Source of the DNA: Brevibacterium rongguiense
Lineage (GTDB): Bacteria; Actinomycetota; Actinomycetes; Actinomycetales; Brevibacteriaceae
DNA: 36,598 nt
Direction: 5' to 3'
NCBI RefSeq assembly: GCF_009857845.1
Contig: NZ_WWEQ01000029.1
Coordinates: 1-36,598 of the forward strand
The notes below the pieces were generated by a model. That model saw only the letters and a program-made list of their open reading frames with translations, was not told where the DNA came from and did not search any database. Positions within the stretch are counted from its first letter, which is position 1. Every line of letters begins with the position of its first letter. The translations under genes and the position numbers were made by a program. Below are positions 23,770-31,025 of this stretch, piece by piece.

Positions 23770-24609
23770 TCAGCCCTGCTGGTTCTCCGCTTCCATCTCC
23801 GCGGCGCGATCCCGGGCGGCGGTGGCGGCGCGCGCCACGACCGCCTCGAAGTCGGCGTCGGCGAGCGCGGTGATGGCCGCGTGCGTGGTGCCGCCCTTGC
23901 TCGTCACGGCGTTGCGCAGCGCGGCCGGGTCGCCCCCGTCGGCCAGCAGCGCACCGGCGCCCACGGCCGTCTGCACGACCATCCCGCGCGCCGTCTCCTC
24001 GTCCAGTCCCAGCTCCACGCCGGCGGCGACGAGCGCCTCGGCGAGGTAGAAGAAGTACGCCACGCCGGAGCCGGAGATGCCCGTCATCGCCCCGATCTGC
24101 TCCTCGCTGACCTCGAAGACCTCGCCCGCGCCGGACAGCAGCGCGCTCAGCTGCGCGCGCTGGTCCTCGTCGACGCCCTCCCCGGCCGCCAGCGCGATGA
24201 CGCCGCGGCCCAGTGCGGAGGGGGTGTTCGGCATGATCCGCACGACCGGGTTGTCCGGGGCGAGCTCCTGGATCTGCGCGGCGGAGAAGCCCGCCGCCAT
24301 GGACACGATGACGGCGCGGGCCGGCAGCGCGCCCGCGAGGTCGGCGAGCGTCCCGCGCATCATCCACGGCTTGACGCCCAGGAAGACGAAGTCCGCGCCG
24401 TCCACGGCCTCGCGGTTGGCATCCGGCTCGGACTCGAGCGAGGTCGCGGGGACGTCGAGGCGCTCGGCGAGCGCGCGCGCGGACTCCTGCGACTTCGTCG
24501 TGGCGTGCACCCGGTCGCGGGCGACGTGGTCCTCGCCCGCGGCGAGGATGCCCGCCAGCAGGGCAGCGCCCATGTTTCCGGTGCCCAGGAATGCGATCGT
24601 TGGCGTCAT
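23770..24609 (-). CDS. proC: Pyrroline-5-carboxylate reductase
   Basis: The last step of proline synthesis (279 residues). The N-terminal NAD(P)H site is IAFLGTGNMGAALLAG. VFLGVKPWMM and MPNTPSALGRG are standard ProC blocks. The C-terminal dimer domain has MTGISGSGVAYFFYLAEAL and VTSKGGTTHAAI. ATG at 24609 has AAAGGA upstream at a long spacing (about 11 nt). The frame is open further upstream but is not ProC-like there. Confidence 0.95.
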   Translation of the reverse strand: MTPTIAFLGTGNMGAALLAGILAAGEDHVARDRVHATTKSQESARALAERLDVPATSLESEPDANREAVDGADFVFLGVKPWMMRGTLADLAGALPARAVIVSMAAGFSAAQIQELAPDNPVVRIMPNTPSALGRGVIALAAGEGVDEDQRAQLSALLSGAGEVFEVSEEQIGAMTGISGSGVAYFFYLAEALVAAGVELGLDEETARGMVVQTAVGAGALLADGGDPAALRNAVTSKGGTTHAAITALADADFEAVVARAATAARDRAAEMEAENQQG

Positions 24610-24739
24610 GCTGACTGCCGTCCTTTCGGTGGGGAGGTAGTGGGGTGTCGGTGCGGCTGCGCTCAGCGAGCCGAGCGCGAGGCGCCGGCCCGGCCCGCGC
24701 CTCGGCCGCGGCACCGGCCCGCTGGGCACACTGCCGCCG

Positions 24740-25687
24740 TCATCGGGCGGCGGTGAGGCCCAGGTGGCGCCGGGCGAAGGCGAGGGATTCGGCGAGCATC
24801 GCATCGCGGGTGGCCTTCTTCGCGACGAGGCGGGTGTTGACCTCGACGACGACGTCGCCGGCCCAGTTGTGCTTGGCGAGGTGCTGGAGGGTCTCCGCGA
24901 CGGGCATGCGCCCGCGGCCGGGCACCAGGTGCTCGTCCTTGAGGGAGCCGGAGCCGTCGGTGAGGTGAACGACCGCCAGCCGGTCGCGGATCTCGGCCAC
25001 CGTCTCCAGCGCGTTCATCCCGGCCGTCGCGGCATGGGAGAAGTCGAAGGTCATGGCGTCGTAGTCCTCGTCGAGCGGATTCCAGTCCGGCTGGTAGACG
25101 AGGATCTCGCGCACGCCGGCGCGCCACGGGTACATGTTCTCCACCGCCAGCGCGATCCCGGTCTCGGCTGCCATCCGGCGCACCCCGGGCACGAAGTCGC
25201 GGGCGTAGTCGCCCTGCCAGCGGAACGGCGGGTGGAGGACCACGGTGCGGGCGCCGGCCCGCGCGGCGAGCTCACAGGTCAGGCGCAGTTTCTCCCAGTG
25301 GTCGCGGTGCATGACGCGCGGCATGAGCAGCAGGGTGGGCGCGTGCAGCGACATGACGGGCAGGCCGGTGCGCTGCGACTCCGCGCGCATGAGCTCTGCG
25401 TCCTGCGTGCCGCGGTTGTTCGTCACCATGATCTCCACGCCGTCGTAGCCCAGGCGGGCCGCGGTGTCGAAGGTCTCCTCGACCGTCATGGGGGACACGG
25501 AGGAGGAGGAGAGTCCGATGCGGATCTCGTGGTCGGAGACGTGGCCGGCGCCGTGCTCGTAGACCGGGTTGGCCGCGAAGTACTCGCGGTGCCGGCGGGA
25601 GTTCGCCTTCGCCGAGTTCTTGGCGGTCAGTGCCCTGCGCGCCGGGGTCGGCCGGTCCGTCTCGCTGTCTTCGCTCTTCCCGCTCAC
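24740..25687 (-). CDS. Sugar phosphate isomerase/epimerase family (AP-endonuclease 2 TIM barrel)
   Basis: A 315-residue xylose-isomerase-like TIM barrel. Typical segments are EIRIGLSSSSVSPMTVEETF, LGYDGVEIMV, VMSLHAPTLL, TVVLHPPFRWQ, ALAVENMYPW, DFSHA and VVHLTDGSGSLKDEHLVPGRG, with metal-ligand Glu, Asp and His in the expected order. The substrate is unknown. The first 50 residues are a charged extension. I keep the GTG at 25687 because a TAGACT box lies 7 nt upstream; a GTG just before SDHEIRIG would give the bare barrel. It lies upstream of proC on the same strand, 130 nt away. Confidence 0.83.
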   Translation of the reverse strand: MSGKSEDSETDRPTPARRALTAKNSAKANSRRHREYFAANPVYEHGAGHVSDHEIRIGLSSSSVSPMTVEETFDTAARLGYDGVEIMVTNNRGTQDAELMRAESQRTGLPVMSLHAPTLLLMPRVMHRDHWEKLRLTCELAARAGARTVVLHPPFRWQGDYARDFVPGVRRMAAETGIALAVENMYPWRAGVREILVYQPDWNPLDEDYDAMTFDFSHAATAGMNALETVAEIRDRLAVVHLTDGSGSLKDEHLVPGRGRMPVAETLQHLAKHNWAGDVVVEVNTRLVAKKATRDAMLAESLAFARRHLGLTAAR

Positions 25688-25694
25688 GGCGCTT

Positions 25695-25700
25695 AGTCTA
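25695..25700 (-). promoter_or_regulatory. -10 box TAGACT for the isomerase-like gene
   Basis: TAGACT on the minus strand, seven bases, then GTG at 25687: a leaderless arrangement. Confidence 0.55.
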
Positions 25701-25784
25701 CTGGCGCCCGGCCGCGGGCCATGACCCCCTCGGGACCGGTGGCCGTCTGGCGCGCAGGCGGCCAGCGGGTGGACGTGCGGGCCG

Positions 25785-25802
25785 GCGGGCCCGAGGGCCC
25801 GC
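25785..25802. terminator. 8-bp GC stem downstream of ppx
   Basis: GCGGGCCC (25785-25792), two bases, GGGCCCGC (25795-25802). It lies about 65 nt past the ppx stop in a 180-nt gap. There is no T-tract. The 2-nt loop means it would need to open slightly to fold as a hairpin. Confidence 0.35.
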
Positions 25803-25866
25803 GGGCGCGGAATGCCCCAGAGGTGGCAGGCGACGCGGGAGCCCGTGCGCCAGGCGGTGCGGCGCC

Positions 25867-26856
25867 TCAGCTGCGGCCCGCGGCCGCGAGCGTGCGGTGG
25901 GCGGCATCGGAGGGCGAGAGCGCCTCCGCGGAGTCGAGGAGGTCGAGCCGCCGGAGGATGATCCCCTCGCGCAGCGCCCACGGGGAGATCCTCATACGCT
26001 CGATGCCGAAGATCGCGAATGCGGCCTCGGCGACGATCGCACCGGCGAGCACCTGGCCGGCGCGGGCCTCGGAGACGCCGGGCAGCTGGGCGCGCTCGGC
26101 GTTCGTGCGACTGGCCAGGGCGTCGACGATGCCGGGCAGGTCGCGGCGGGAGAGGGTGCGGGGCACGAAGATGCCGTCGGCGCTCGGGGCGGCGCCGGCG
26201 ATCCGGGCCAGCGAGCGGAAGGTCTTCGAGGAGCCGACGACGTTCTCCGGCGCGCCCACCCGGTTGATGTCGCCGGCGATCCGGCCGATCGTGCGGCGGG
26301 CGTGGTGGCGCAGCCGGGCGAGCTGCTCCTCGGAGGGCGCCTCGTCCGGCAGGAAGTCCGCGTGCATCCGGCCCGCGCCCAGCGGCACGGACAGCGAGGC
26401 CTCGGGGTACTCGTCGTGTCCGGCCGCGATCTCGAGCGAGCCGCCGCCGATGTCGAGGAGGAGGATGTTGCCGGCCGACCAGCCGAACCAGCGGCGGGCG
26501 GCCAGGAACGTGATGCGCGCCTCGTCGTCGCCGGTCATGACGGTCAGGTCGAGGCCGGAGGCCGTGCGGATGGCCTCGATGACCTCCTCGCCGTTGGGCG
26601 CCTCGCGGATGGCGGAGGTCGCGAAGGCGAGGATCTGCTCGGCCCCCTGGTCCTCGGCGATGTCGATGGCCTCGCGGCAGAACGCGATGAGGCGATCGCG
26701 CCCGTAGCCGGAGATCGAGCCGTCGGGCTTGAGGTATTCGGCGAGGCGCACCACCTCCTTGTGGGAGGTCGCGGGCAGCGGCGGCGCGCCCACGTGGGCG
26801 TCGACGACGAGGAGGTGGATGCTGTTCGACCCGATGTCGAGGACCGCTAGGCGCAT
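25867..26856 (-). CDS. Exopolyphosphatase / guanosine pentaphosphatase family protein
   Basis: A Ppx/GppA-family protein of the ASKHA fold (329 residues). The phosphate-1 loop is LAVLDIGSNSIHLLVVD, FATSAIREAPNGEEV follows, the phosphate-2 loop is LLLDIGGGSLEIA, and VGSSKTFRSLARI is a further conserved block. The size is that of the short two-domain actinobacterial form without the C-terminal HD region of E. coli Ppx. It acts on polyphosphate and/or pppGpp; which one cannot be told from sequence. ATG at 26856 is 6 nt after a TACACT box. Confidence 0.92.
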   Translation of the reverse strand: MRLAVLDIGSNSIHLLVVDAHVGAPPLPATSHKEVVRLAEYLKPDGSISGYGRDRLIAFCREAIDIAEDQGAEQILAFATSAIREAPNGEEVIEAIRTASGLDLTVMTGDDEARITFLAARRWFGWSAGNILLLDIGGGSLEIAAGHDEYPEASLSVPLGAGRMHADFLPDEAPSEEQLARLRHHARRTIGRIAGDINRVGAPENVVGSSKTFRSLARIAGAAPSADGIFVPRTLSRRDLPGIVDALASRTNAERAQLPGVSEARAGQVLAGAIVAEAAFAIFGIERMRISPWALREGIILRRLDLLDSAEALSPSDAAHRTLAAAGRS

Positions 26857-26862
26857 CGGGCC

Positions 26863-26868
26863 AGTGTA
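26863..26868 (-). promoter_or_regulatory. -10 box TACACT for leaderless ppx
   Basis: TACACT on the minus strand, six bases, then ATG. No ribosome site is present. Confidence 0.6.
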
Positions 26869-26921
26869 TCCGCGCCGGGCACGGTGCCTGTCCGCCGCCC
26901 GTCCAGGAGGCGCAGGGCGCG

Positions 26922-26960
26922 CACAGGGGCCCGGCAGCGCGCGGCTGCCGGGCCCCTGTG
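26922..26960. terminator. Strong hairpin downstream of dps (17-bp perfect stem)
   Basis: The left arm at 26922-26938 and the right arm at 26944-26960 are perfectly complementary over 17 bp with loop GCGCG. It lies 90 nt past the dps stop and before the ppx promoter, so it should isolate the two genes. It lacks a T-run, as is common for terminators in this GC range. Confidence 0.8.
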
Positions 26961-27050
26961 GGCGTCGGCCGGATGAGGACTCACATGCTGAGCACGGCCG
27001 ATGCCGTGCGCCGTTCGGCCGTGGCGCCGGACGGCGTGAGGTGCGGCGGG

Positions 27051-27527
27051 TTACTTCGCGGCGGGCTTGCGGTTCTCCGCGGAGATGAACCAGGCCTGCT
27101 GCTCGAGCTTCTGGGTGTACTCGTGCAGGATGTCCGCGGTCGTGGGGTCGGCCGCGTCCACGGCGTCATGGATCTTGCGCATCGTGCCGGTCGCGGCGTA
27201 GATCGCATCGGTGATGCGGTCCACCGCATCGTGCGTGGAGATCTCGCCCTCCGGGAACGCCGGGAGGCTGGACTCCTTGGCGACGACGACCGCGCGGCCG
27301 TCGGGCACGGCGTAGAGCGCGCGCATCCGCTCGGCGAAGTCGTCCGCTCCCTCGCGGGCGATGTCGATGACCTCGTCGAGGTTGAGGTGGAGGTCGCGGA
27401 AGTTGGTGCCCAGGATGTTCCAGTGGGCCTGCTTGCCCACCAGGCTCAGGTCGATGAGATCGGTGACGACGCTCTGCAGGTTCTCGGCCAGCTCGTGGGA
27501 CGCCTTGAACGGGGCATTGTCTGCCAT
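27051..27527 (-). CDS. dps: Dps-family ferritin-like DNA-protection protein
   Basis: A 158-residue Dps that oxidises and stores iron and protects DNA. The inter-subunit ferroxidase ligands appear at the expected spacing: His35 (KQAHWNI), His47 and Asp51 (RDLHLNLDE), Asp62 and Glu66 (GADDFAERM). The C-terminus ends in a short basic ENRKPAAK tail. ATG at 27527 has GAGGAGG 8 nt upstream. The longer frame reading in from upstream is a shadow of the divergent DinB-fold gene. A perfect palindrome lies in its leader. Confidence 0.93.
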   Translation of the reverse strand: MADNAPFKASHELAENLQSVVTDLIDLSLVGKQAHWNILGTNFRDLHLNLDEVIDIAREGADDFAERMRALYAVPDGRAVVVAKESSLPAFPEGEISTHDAVDRITDAIYAATGTMRKIHDAVDAADPTTADILHEYTQKLEQQAWFISAENRKPAAK

Positions 27528-27559
27528 CGCGTTTCCTCCTCGGGTTGTGGTTTTTCTTG

Positions 27560-27572
27560 CTACACGGTGTAG
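27560..27572. promoter_or_regulatory. 13-bp palindrome CTACACGGTGTAG in the dps leader
   Basis: A perfect 6-bp dyad around one base, 33-45 nt upstream of the dps start, in an AT-richer patch. The position suits an operator for an iron or peroxide regulator. It does not match the Fur, PerR, OxyR or IdeR consensus that I know. A -10 for dps is not clear. Confidence 0.5.
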
Positions 27573-27635
27573 AACACGGCGCCCCGGGAGATCATTCCTG
27601 CTGGCGGCGCCCTTTTCGCCACCGCCGCGGCGCAT

Positions 27636-27641
27636 TAGTGT
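27636..27641 (+). promoter_or_regulatory. -10 box TAGTGT for the DinB-fold gene
   Basis: TAGTGT, six bases, then ATG at 27648: leaderless spacing. Confidence 0.5.
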
Positions 27642-27647
27642 GCAGGC

Positions 27648-28181
27648 ATGGAATCGATCGCCATCCTCACCGACCTCGCCCGCCGGCCCGCCGATTCGCT
27701 TGCCGCCATCGCCGATTCGCTCGACCCTGCGGTGCTCAACGTCCACGTGGGCGGCCACCCGAACTCGCCGGCGTGGCTGCTGTGGCACACGGGCCGCGAG
27801 ATCGACGTGCAGATCGCGGACCTGGCGGGCACCGAGCAGGTGTGGACCGCCCAGGGGTTCGACGCGCGCTTCGACCTGGGCCTGGACGATGCCGAGCTGG
27901 GCGCCGCGCAGATGGGCTACGGCCAGTCGGCCGAGCAGGCGGAGCGGATCGTCGTCGACGATCCGCGCCTGCTCATCGACTACATCGAGGCCGCGACCGA
28001 GGCGCAGGTCGACTACGTCTCGCAGCTGACCGAGGCGCAGGTCGCCGAGGTCATCGACGAGCAGTGGGATCCGCCCGTCACCCGGGCCGGGCGGCTCATC
28101 AGCGTGAGCGTCGACGCCGCCGAGCACATCGCCCAGGTCGCCTACGTCCTGGGCACCGACGCCGCGTACGGCGCGCGCTGA
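27648..28181 (+). CDS. DinB-fold protein (DUF664 / mycothiol-dependent transferase-like)
   Basis: A 177-residue four-helix-bundle protein. It shows the DUF664/TIGR03086-like layout: a GHPNSPAWLLWHTGREIDVQ segment with the first metal histidine, an acidic middle, and a late VSVDAAEHIAQVAYVLG helix with a second histidine. The third DinB histidine is not obvious. In actinobacteria such proteins use mycothiol or act as metal-dependent transferases; the substrate is unknown. The first residues fit a leaderless ATG. It is divergent from dps and convergent with the crotonase gene. Confidence 0.75.
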   Translation: MESIAILTDLARRPADSLAAIADSLDPAVLNVHVGGHPNSPAWLLWHTGREIDVQIADLAGTEQVWTAQGFDARFDLGLDDAELGAAQMGYGQSAEQAERIVVDDPRLLIDYIEAATEAQVDYVSQLTEAQVAEVIDEQWDPPVTRAGRLISVSVDAAEHIAQVAYVLGTDAAYGAR

Positions 28182-28185
28182 GCGC

Positions 28186-28207
28186 GCGGGCGCTCACCGG
28201 CGCCCGC
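28186..28207. terminator. Bidirectional terminator between convergent genes
   Basis: GCGGGCGC (28186-28193), loop TCACCG, GCGCCCGC (28200-28207), an 8-bp perfect stem. An alternative 7-bp stem, TGAGCGC/GCGCTCA (28179-28185 with 28190-28196), includes the stop codon of the DinB-fold gene. The crotonase stop is only 3 nt away on the other side. Confidence 0.55.
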
Positions 28208-28209
28208 CC

Positions 28210-28995
28210 TCACGCCTCCCAGTCCTGGCGGCGGGTGGTGAACGCCGGCGCCTCCTTGGCGAAGAACGCCCGCTGCCCCTCCGTGATCTCGTGGGCGTAC
28301 GCCTCGGCCAGCCAGCCGGCGGCCTCCGGCGACGGCTCCGCTCCCCGCAGGATCCGCTTGACCCCCGTCTGGCTGAGCGCCGAGCGCCCGGCGATCGTGG
28401 CCGCGAGCTCCCGCGCGGCGGCCAGCGGCTCATCGGCGGACCGGTGGATGAAGCCCAGGCGCAGCGCCTCGTCGAAGTCGATGATCTCCGCGGTCAGCAG
28501 GAAGTACCGCGCCCAGGACTCGCCCAGGATCGCGGCCAGCCGCCGGGTGGGGCCCGGGGGGTAGACGAGGCCCAGCTTCGCGGCCGTGACGCCGTAGATG
28601 GTGCCCGGCGCCGCGATGCGCACATCGCAGGCCGCCGCGAGCTCCGTGCCCCCGCCCACGCAGTTGCCCTCGATCGCGGCGATGGTGGGGATGTCCACGG
28701 ATGCGAGGGCCGCCTCGGCGGCGGAGTTGGTCTCCCAGAACTCGGCGAGCGGCACGTCGAGGTCGTGGATGTCCGAGCCCGCGGAGAAGTGCCCGCCGGC
28801 GCCGGTGAGGATGAGGACGCGCACCTCGGGGTCCGCGTCGATGTCGTGCAGGATGCCCGGCAGCGCCTGCCACATGGCGCGCGAGAGCGCGTTGCGCTTG
28901 GCCGGGCGGTCGATGACGAGGGTGCCGATGCCGTCGGCGACGGAGTAGGCGAAGCCCTCGCGATCGGCCGCCCGGCCGGTCTGCTGCGCGGTCAT
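28210..28995 (-). CDS. Crotonase-family protein in the prp operon
   Basis: A 261-residue enoyl-CoA hydratase/isomerase superfamily member. CoA and oxyanion segments are HFSAGSDIHDL and GNCVGGGTELAAACD, where Glu118 corresponds to the first crotonase glutamate. The second glutamate (PE of hydratases) is replaced in TIYGVTAAKLGLVYPPG, with Ala138-139 there and Tyr145 nearby. A standard hydratase is therefore doubtful, and decarboxylase or isomerase chemistry is possible. ATG at 28995 is 3 nt after the prpC stop, so it belongs to the propionate operon. Role uncertain. Confidence 0.82.
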   Translation of the reverse strand: MTAQQTGRAADREGFAYSVADGIGTLVIDRPAKRNALSRAMWQALPGILHDIDADPEVRVLILTGAGGHFSAGSDIHDLDVPLAEFWETNSAAEAALASVDIPTIAAIEGNCVGGGTELAAACDVRIAAPGTIYGVTAAKLGLVYPPGPTRRLAAILGESWARYFLLTAEIIDFDEALRLGFIHRSADEPLAAARELAATIAGRSALSQTGVKRILRGAEPSPEAAGWLAEAYAHEITEGQRAFFAKEAPAFTTRRQDWEA

Positions 28996-28998
28996 CGC

Positions 28999-30123
28999 TC
29001 AGCCGCGGTCGGCCGGGACCTCGCGCTGCTCCTGCCCGTCATAGGCGCTCAGCGGGCGGATGAGCGCGTTCGCGGCCTGCTGCTCCATGATGTGCGCGGT
29101 CCATCCGGTGATGCGGGCCATGACGAAGATGGGCGTGAACTGCTCGGTGTCGAAGCCCATGAGGTGGTAGGCGGGCCCGGATGGGTAGTCGAGGTTCGGG
29201 TAGATGCCCTTGCGGCCCACGAAGTCCTCTTCGAAGGCGTTGTAGAGGTCGAGCAGCTGGGTGTCGCCGGTGACCTCCACCATCGATTCGAACGCCTTGC
29301 GCATGGTGGGCACGCGCGAGTCGCCGTTCTTGTACACCCGGTGGCCGAAGCCCATGATCTTCTTCTTCTCCGCCAGCGCCCGGTCGATCCACTCCGACGC
29401 CCGATCCGCCGTGCCGACCTCCTCGAGCATCGCCATGACGGCCTCGTTGGCACCGCCGTGCAGCGGGCCCTTGAGCGCGCCCACGGCCCCGGCGACCGCG
29501 GAGTACATGTCCGAGGTGGTCGACGTGATGACGCGGGCGGTGAACGTGGAGGCGTTGAACGAGTGCTCCGCGTAGAGGATCATCGAGATGTCGAACGCGC
29601 GGACGATCTCCTCGGCCGGGACCTCGTCGAAGACCATGTGGAAGAAGTTGGCCGCGTAGCCCAGGTCCTTCGAGGGGGCGACCGGGTCCAGCCCGTGGCG
29701 GCGCCGGTGGTCGATCGCGACGATCGTGGGCAGCTGGGCGTAGAGGCGCTCGGCGATGCGGCGATTGGCCTCCTCCCCCGTCTCATCGGCGTGGGGGTCC
29801 ACGGCGCCCAGGTAGGCGACGGCCGTCTGCACGACGTGCATGGGGTGGGAGTCGCGCGGCAGCGACAGCAGGAGGTCGACGAGCTGGGGGTCGATCTCGC
29901 GCTTGTCGCGCTCGCTGCGGGTGAACTCGTCAAGCTGCGCGCGGGTGGGCAGCTCGCCGTGCCAGATGAGGTAGGCGACCTCCTCGAAGCTGCACGCGGC
30001 GGCGAGCTCCTGGACGGGGTAGCCGCGGTAGGTCAGGGAGTTCGTCTCCTGGACGACCTTCGAGACGGCGGTCGTGTCGACGACGACGCCGGCGAGGCCC
30101 TTCTTGATGTCCTGCTCGCTCAC
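28999..30123 (-). CDS. prpC: 2-Methylcitrate synthase / citrate synthase
   Basis: Condenses propionyl-CoA with oxaloacetate in the methylcitrate cycle (374 residues). Motifs are LTYRGYPVQELA near the N-terminus, the first active-site histidine in GPLHGGANEAVM, the second in MGFGHRVYKNGDSR, and the aspartate in the EEDFVGRKGIYPNLDYPSG region. GTG at 30123 overlaps the prpB TGA, with AGGAGG upstream. Members of this group usually accept acetyl-CoA weakly as well. Confidence 0.94.
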   Translation of the reverse strand: MSEQDIKKGLAGVVVDTTAVSKVVQETNSLTYRGYPVQELAAACSFEEVAYLIWHGELPTRAQLDEFTRSERDKREIDPQLVDLLLSLPRDSHPMHVVQTAVAYLGAVDPHADETGEEANRRIAERLYAQLPTIVAIDHRRRHGLDPVAPSKDLGYAANFFHMVFDEVPAEEIVRAFDISMILYAEHSFNASTFTARVITSTTSDMYSAVAGAVGALKGPLHGGANEAVMAMLEEVGTADRASEWIDRALAEKKKIMGFGHRVYKNGDSRVPTMRKAFESMVEVTGDTQLLDLYNAFEEDFVGRKGIYPNLDYPSGPAYHLMGFDTEQFTPIFVMARITGWTAHIMEQQAANALIRPLSAYDGQEQREVPADRG

Positions 30124-31025
30124 TGGTGGCCCTCCTGAGAGAAGTTGAAGATGCTCGCGTCGAAGTCGTTGTACGCGTTGTAGTCGATCGTGTCGTAGAG
30201 GTCCGCGCGGGTCTGCATGCCCTCGACGAGCGAGGCCTGCGTCCCCTCCGAGCGGATCGTGGCCAGCCCGCGCTTGATCGCGCCCATGGCGATGCGCAGG
30301 GTGGTGACGGGGTAAATGACCATCGACACCCCCGCATCGGCGAGCTGCTGCGTCGTGAAGAGCTCGCTCTTGCCGAACTCCGTCATGTTCGCCAGGATCG
30401 GCGCGCCGACGGCGTTGGCGAACGTCTCGAACTCGCCCAGGTCGCGCATCGCCTCGGGGAAGATGAGATCCGCGCCGGCATCGACGTAGGCCTTGGCCCG
30501 ATCGATCGCGGCCTGGAGTCCCTCGCCCGCCCGGGCGTCCGTGCGGGCGCTGATGACGAATGCGTCGTCGCGGCGGCCCTTGACGGCGGCGGAGACCCGC
30601 TTGACCATCTCGGCGCGGCTCACCACCTCCTTGCCGTCCAGGTGGCCGCAGCGCTTGGGGTTGACCTGGTCCTCGAGGTGCATGCCGGAGAGCCCGGCGT
30701 CCTCGAACTCCTGGACGGTGCGGGCGACGTTCATCGCCTCGCCCCAGCCCGTGTCCGCGTCGATGAACGTGGGCAGGTTCGTCACCCGCGCGATCGCCCG
30801 GCCGTGGTCGGCGACCTCCGTCAGCGTGGTCAGGCCGATGTCCGGCAGGCCCTGCGCGGCGGAGAAGGCGCCGCCGGAGATGTAGACGCCCTCGAAGCCC
30901 TCCTGCTCGATGAGCTGGGCGTTGATCGGGTTGATCGCGCCCGGGAACTGGGCGATCGCATCTTCGGCGAGCAGCTCGCGGAAGCGCACCCGGCGCTCGT
31001 GCGCGGTGGCGGTGGCCCCGAGCAT
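30120..31025 (-). CDS. prpB: 2-Methylisocitrate lyase
   Basis: Cleaves 2-methylisocitrate to pyruvate and succinate (301 residues). The catalytic loop is the typical NPKRCGHLDGKEVV. Metal-binding DADTGWGEAMN and HLEDQVNPK, with PGAINPINAQLIEQEGFEG at the N-terminus, are classic for the PEP-mutase/isocitrate-lyase fold. ATG at 31025 shares one base with the prpD TGA (TGATG), and prpC overlaps its end, so the three genes are tightly coupled. Confidence 0.94.
   Translation of the reverse strand: MLGATATAHERRVRFRELLAEDAIAQFPGAINPINAQLIEQEGFEGVYISGGAFSAAQGLPDIGLTTLTEVADHGRAIARVTNLPTFIDADTGWGEAMNVARTVQEFEDAGLSGMHLEDQVNPKRCGHLDGKEVVSRAEMVKRVSAAVKGRRDDAFVISARTDARAGEGLQAAIDRAKAYVDAGADLIFPEAMRDLGEFETFANAVGAPILANMTEFGKSELFTTQQLADAGVSMVIYPVTTLRIAMGAIKRGLATIRSEGTQASLVEGMQTRADLYDTIDYNAYNDFDASIFNFSQEGHQ

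Noticed and set aside
24610..24739. Small gene or RNA between proC and the isomerase-like gene
   Set aside because: No start with a ribosome site, no stable stem and no family-like sequence were seen in these 130 nt.
27528..28127. Longer Dps with about 200 extra N-terminal residues
   Set aside because: That part is antisense to the DinB-fold gene. Dps homology begins at the ATG with a strong GAGGAGG at 27527.
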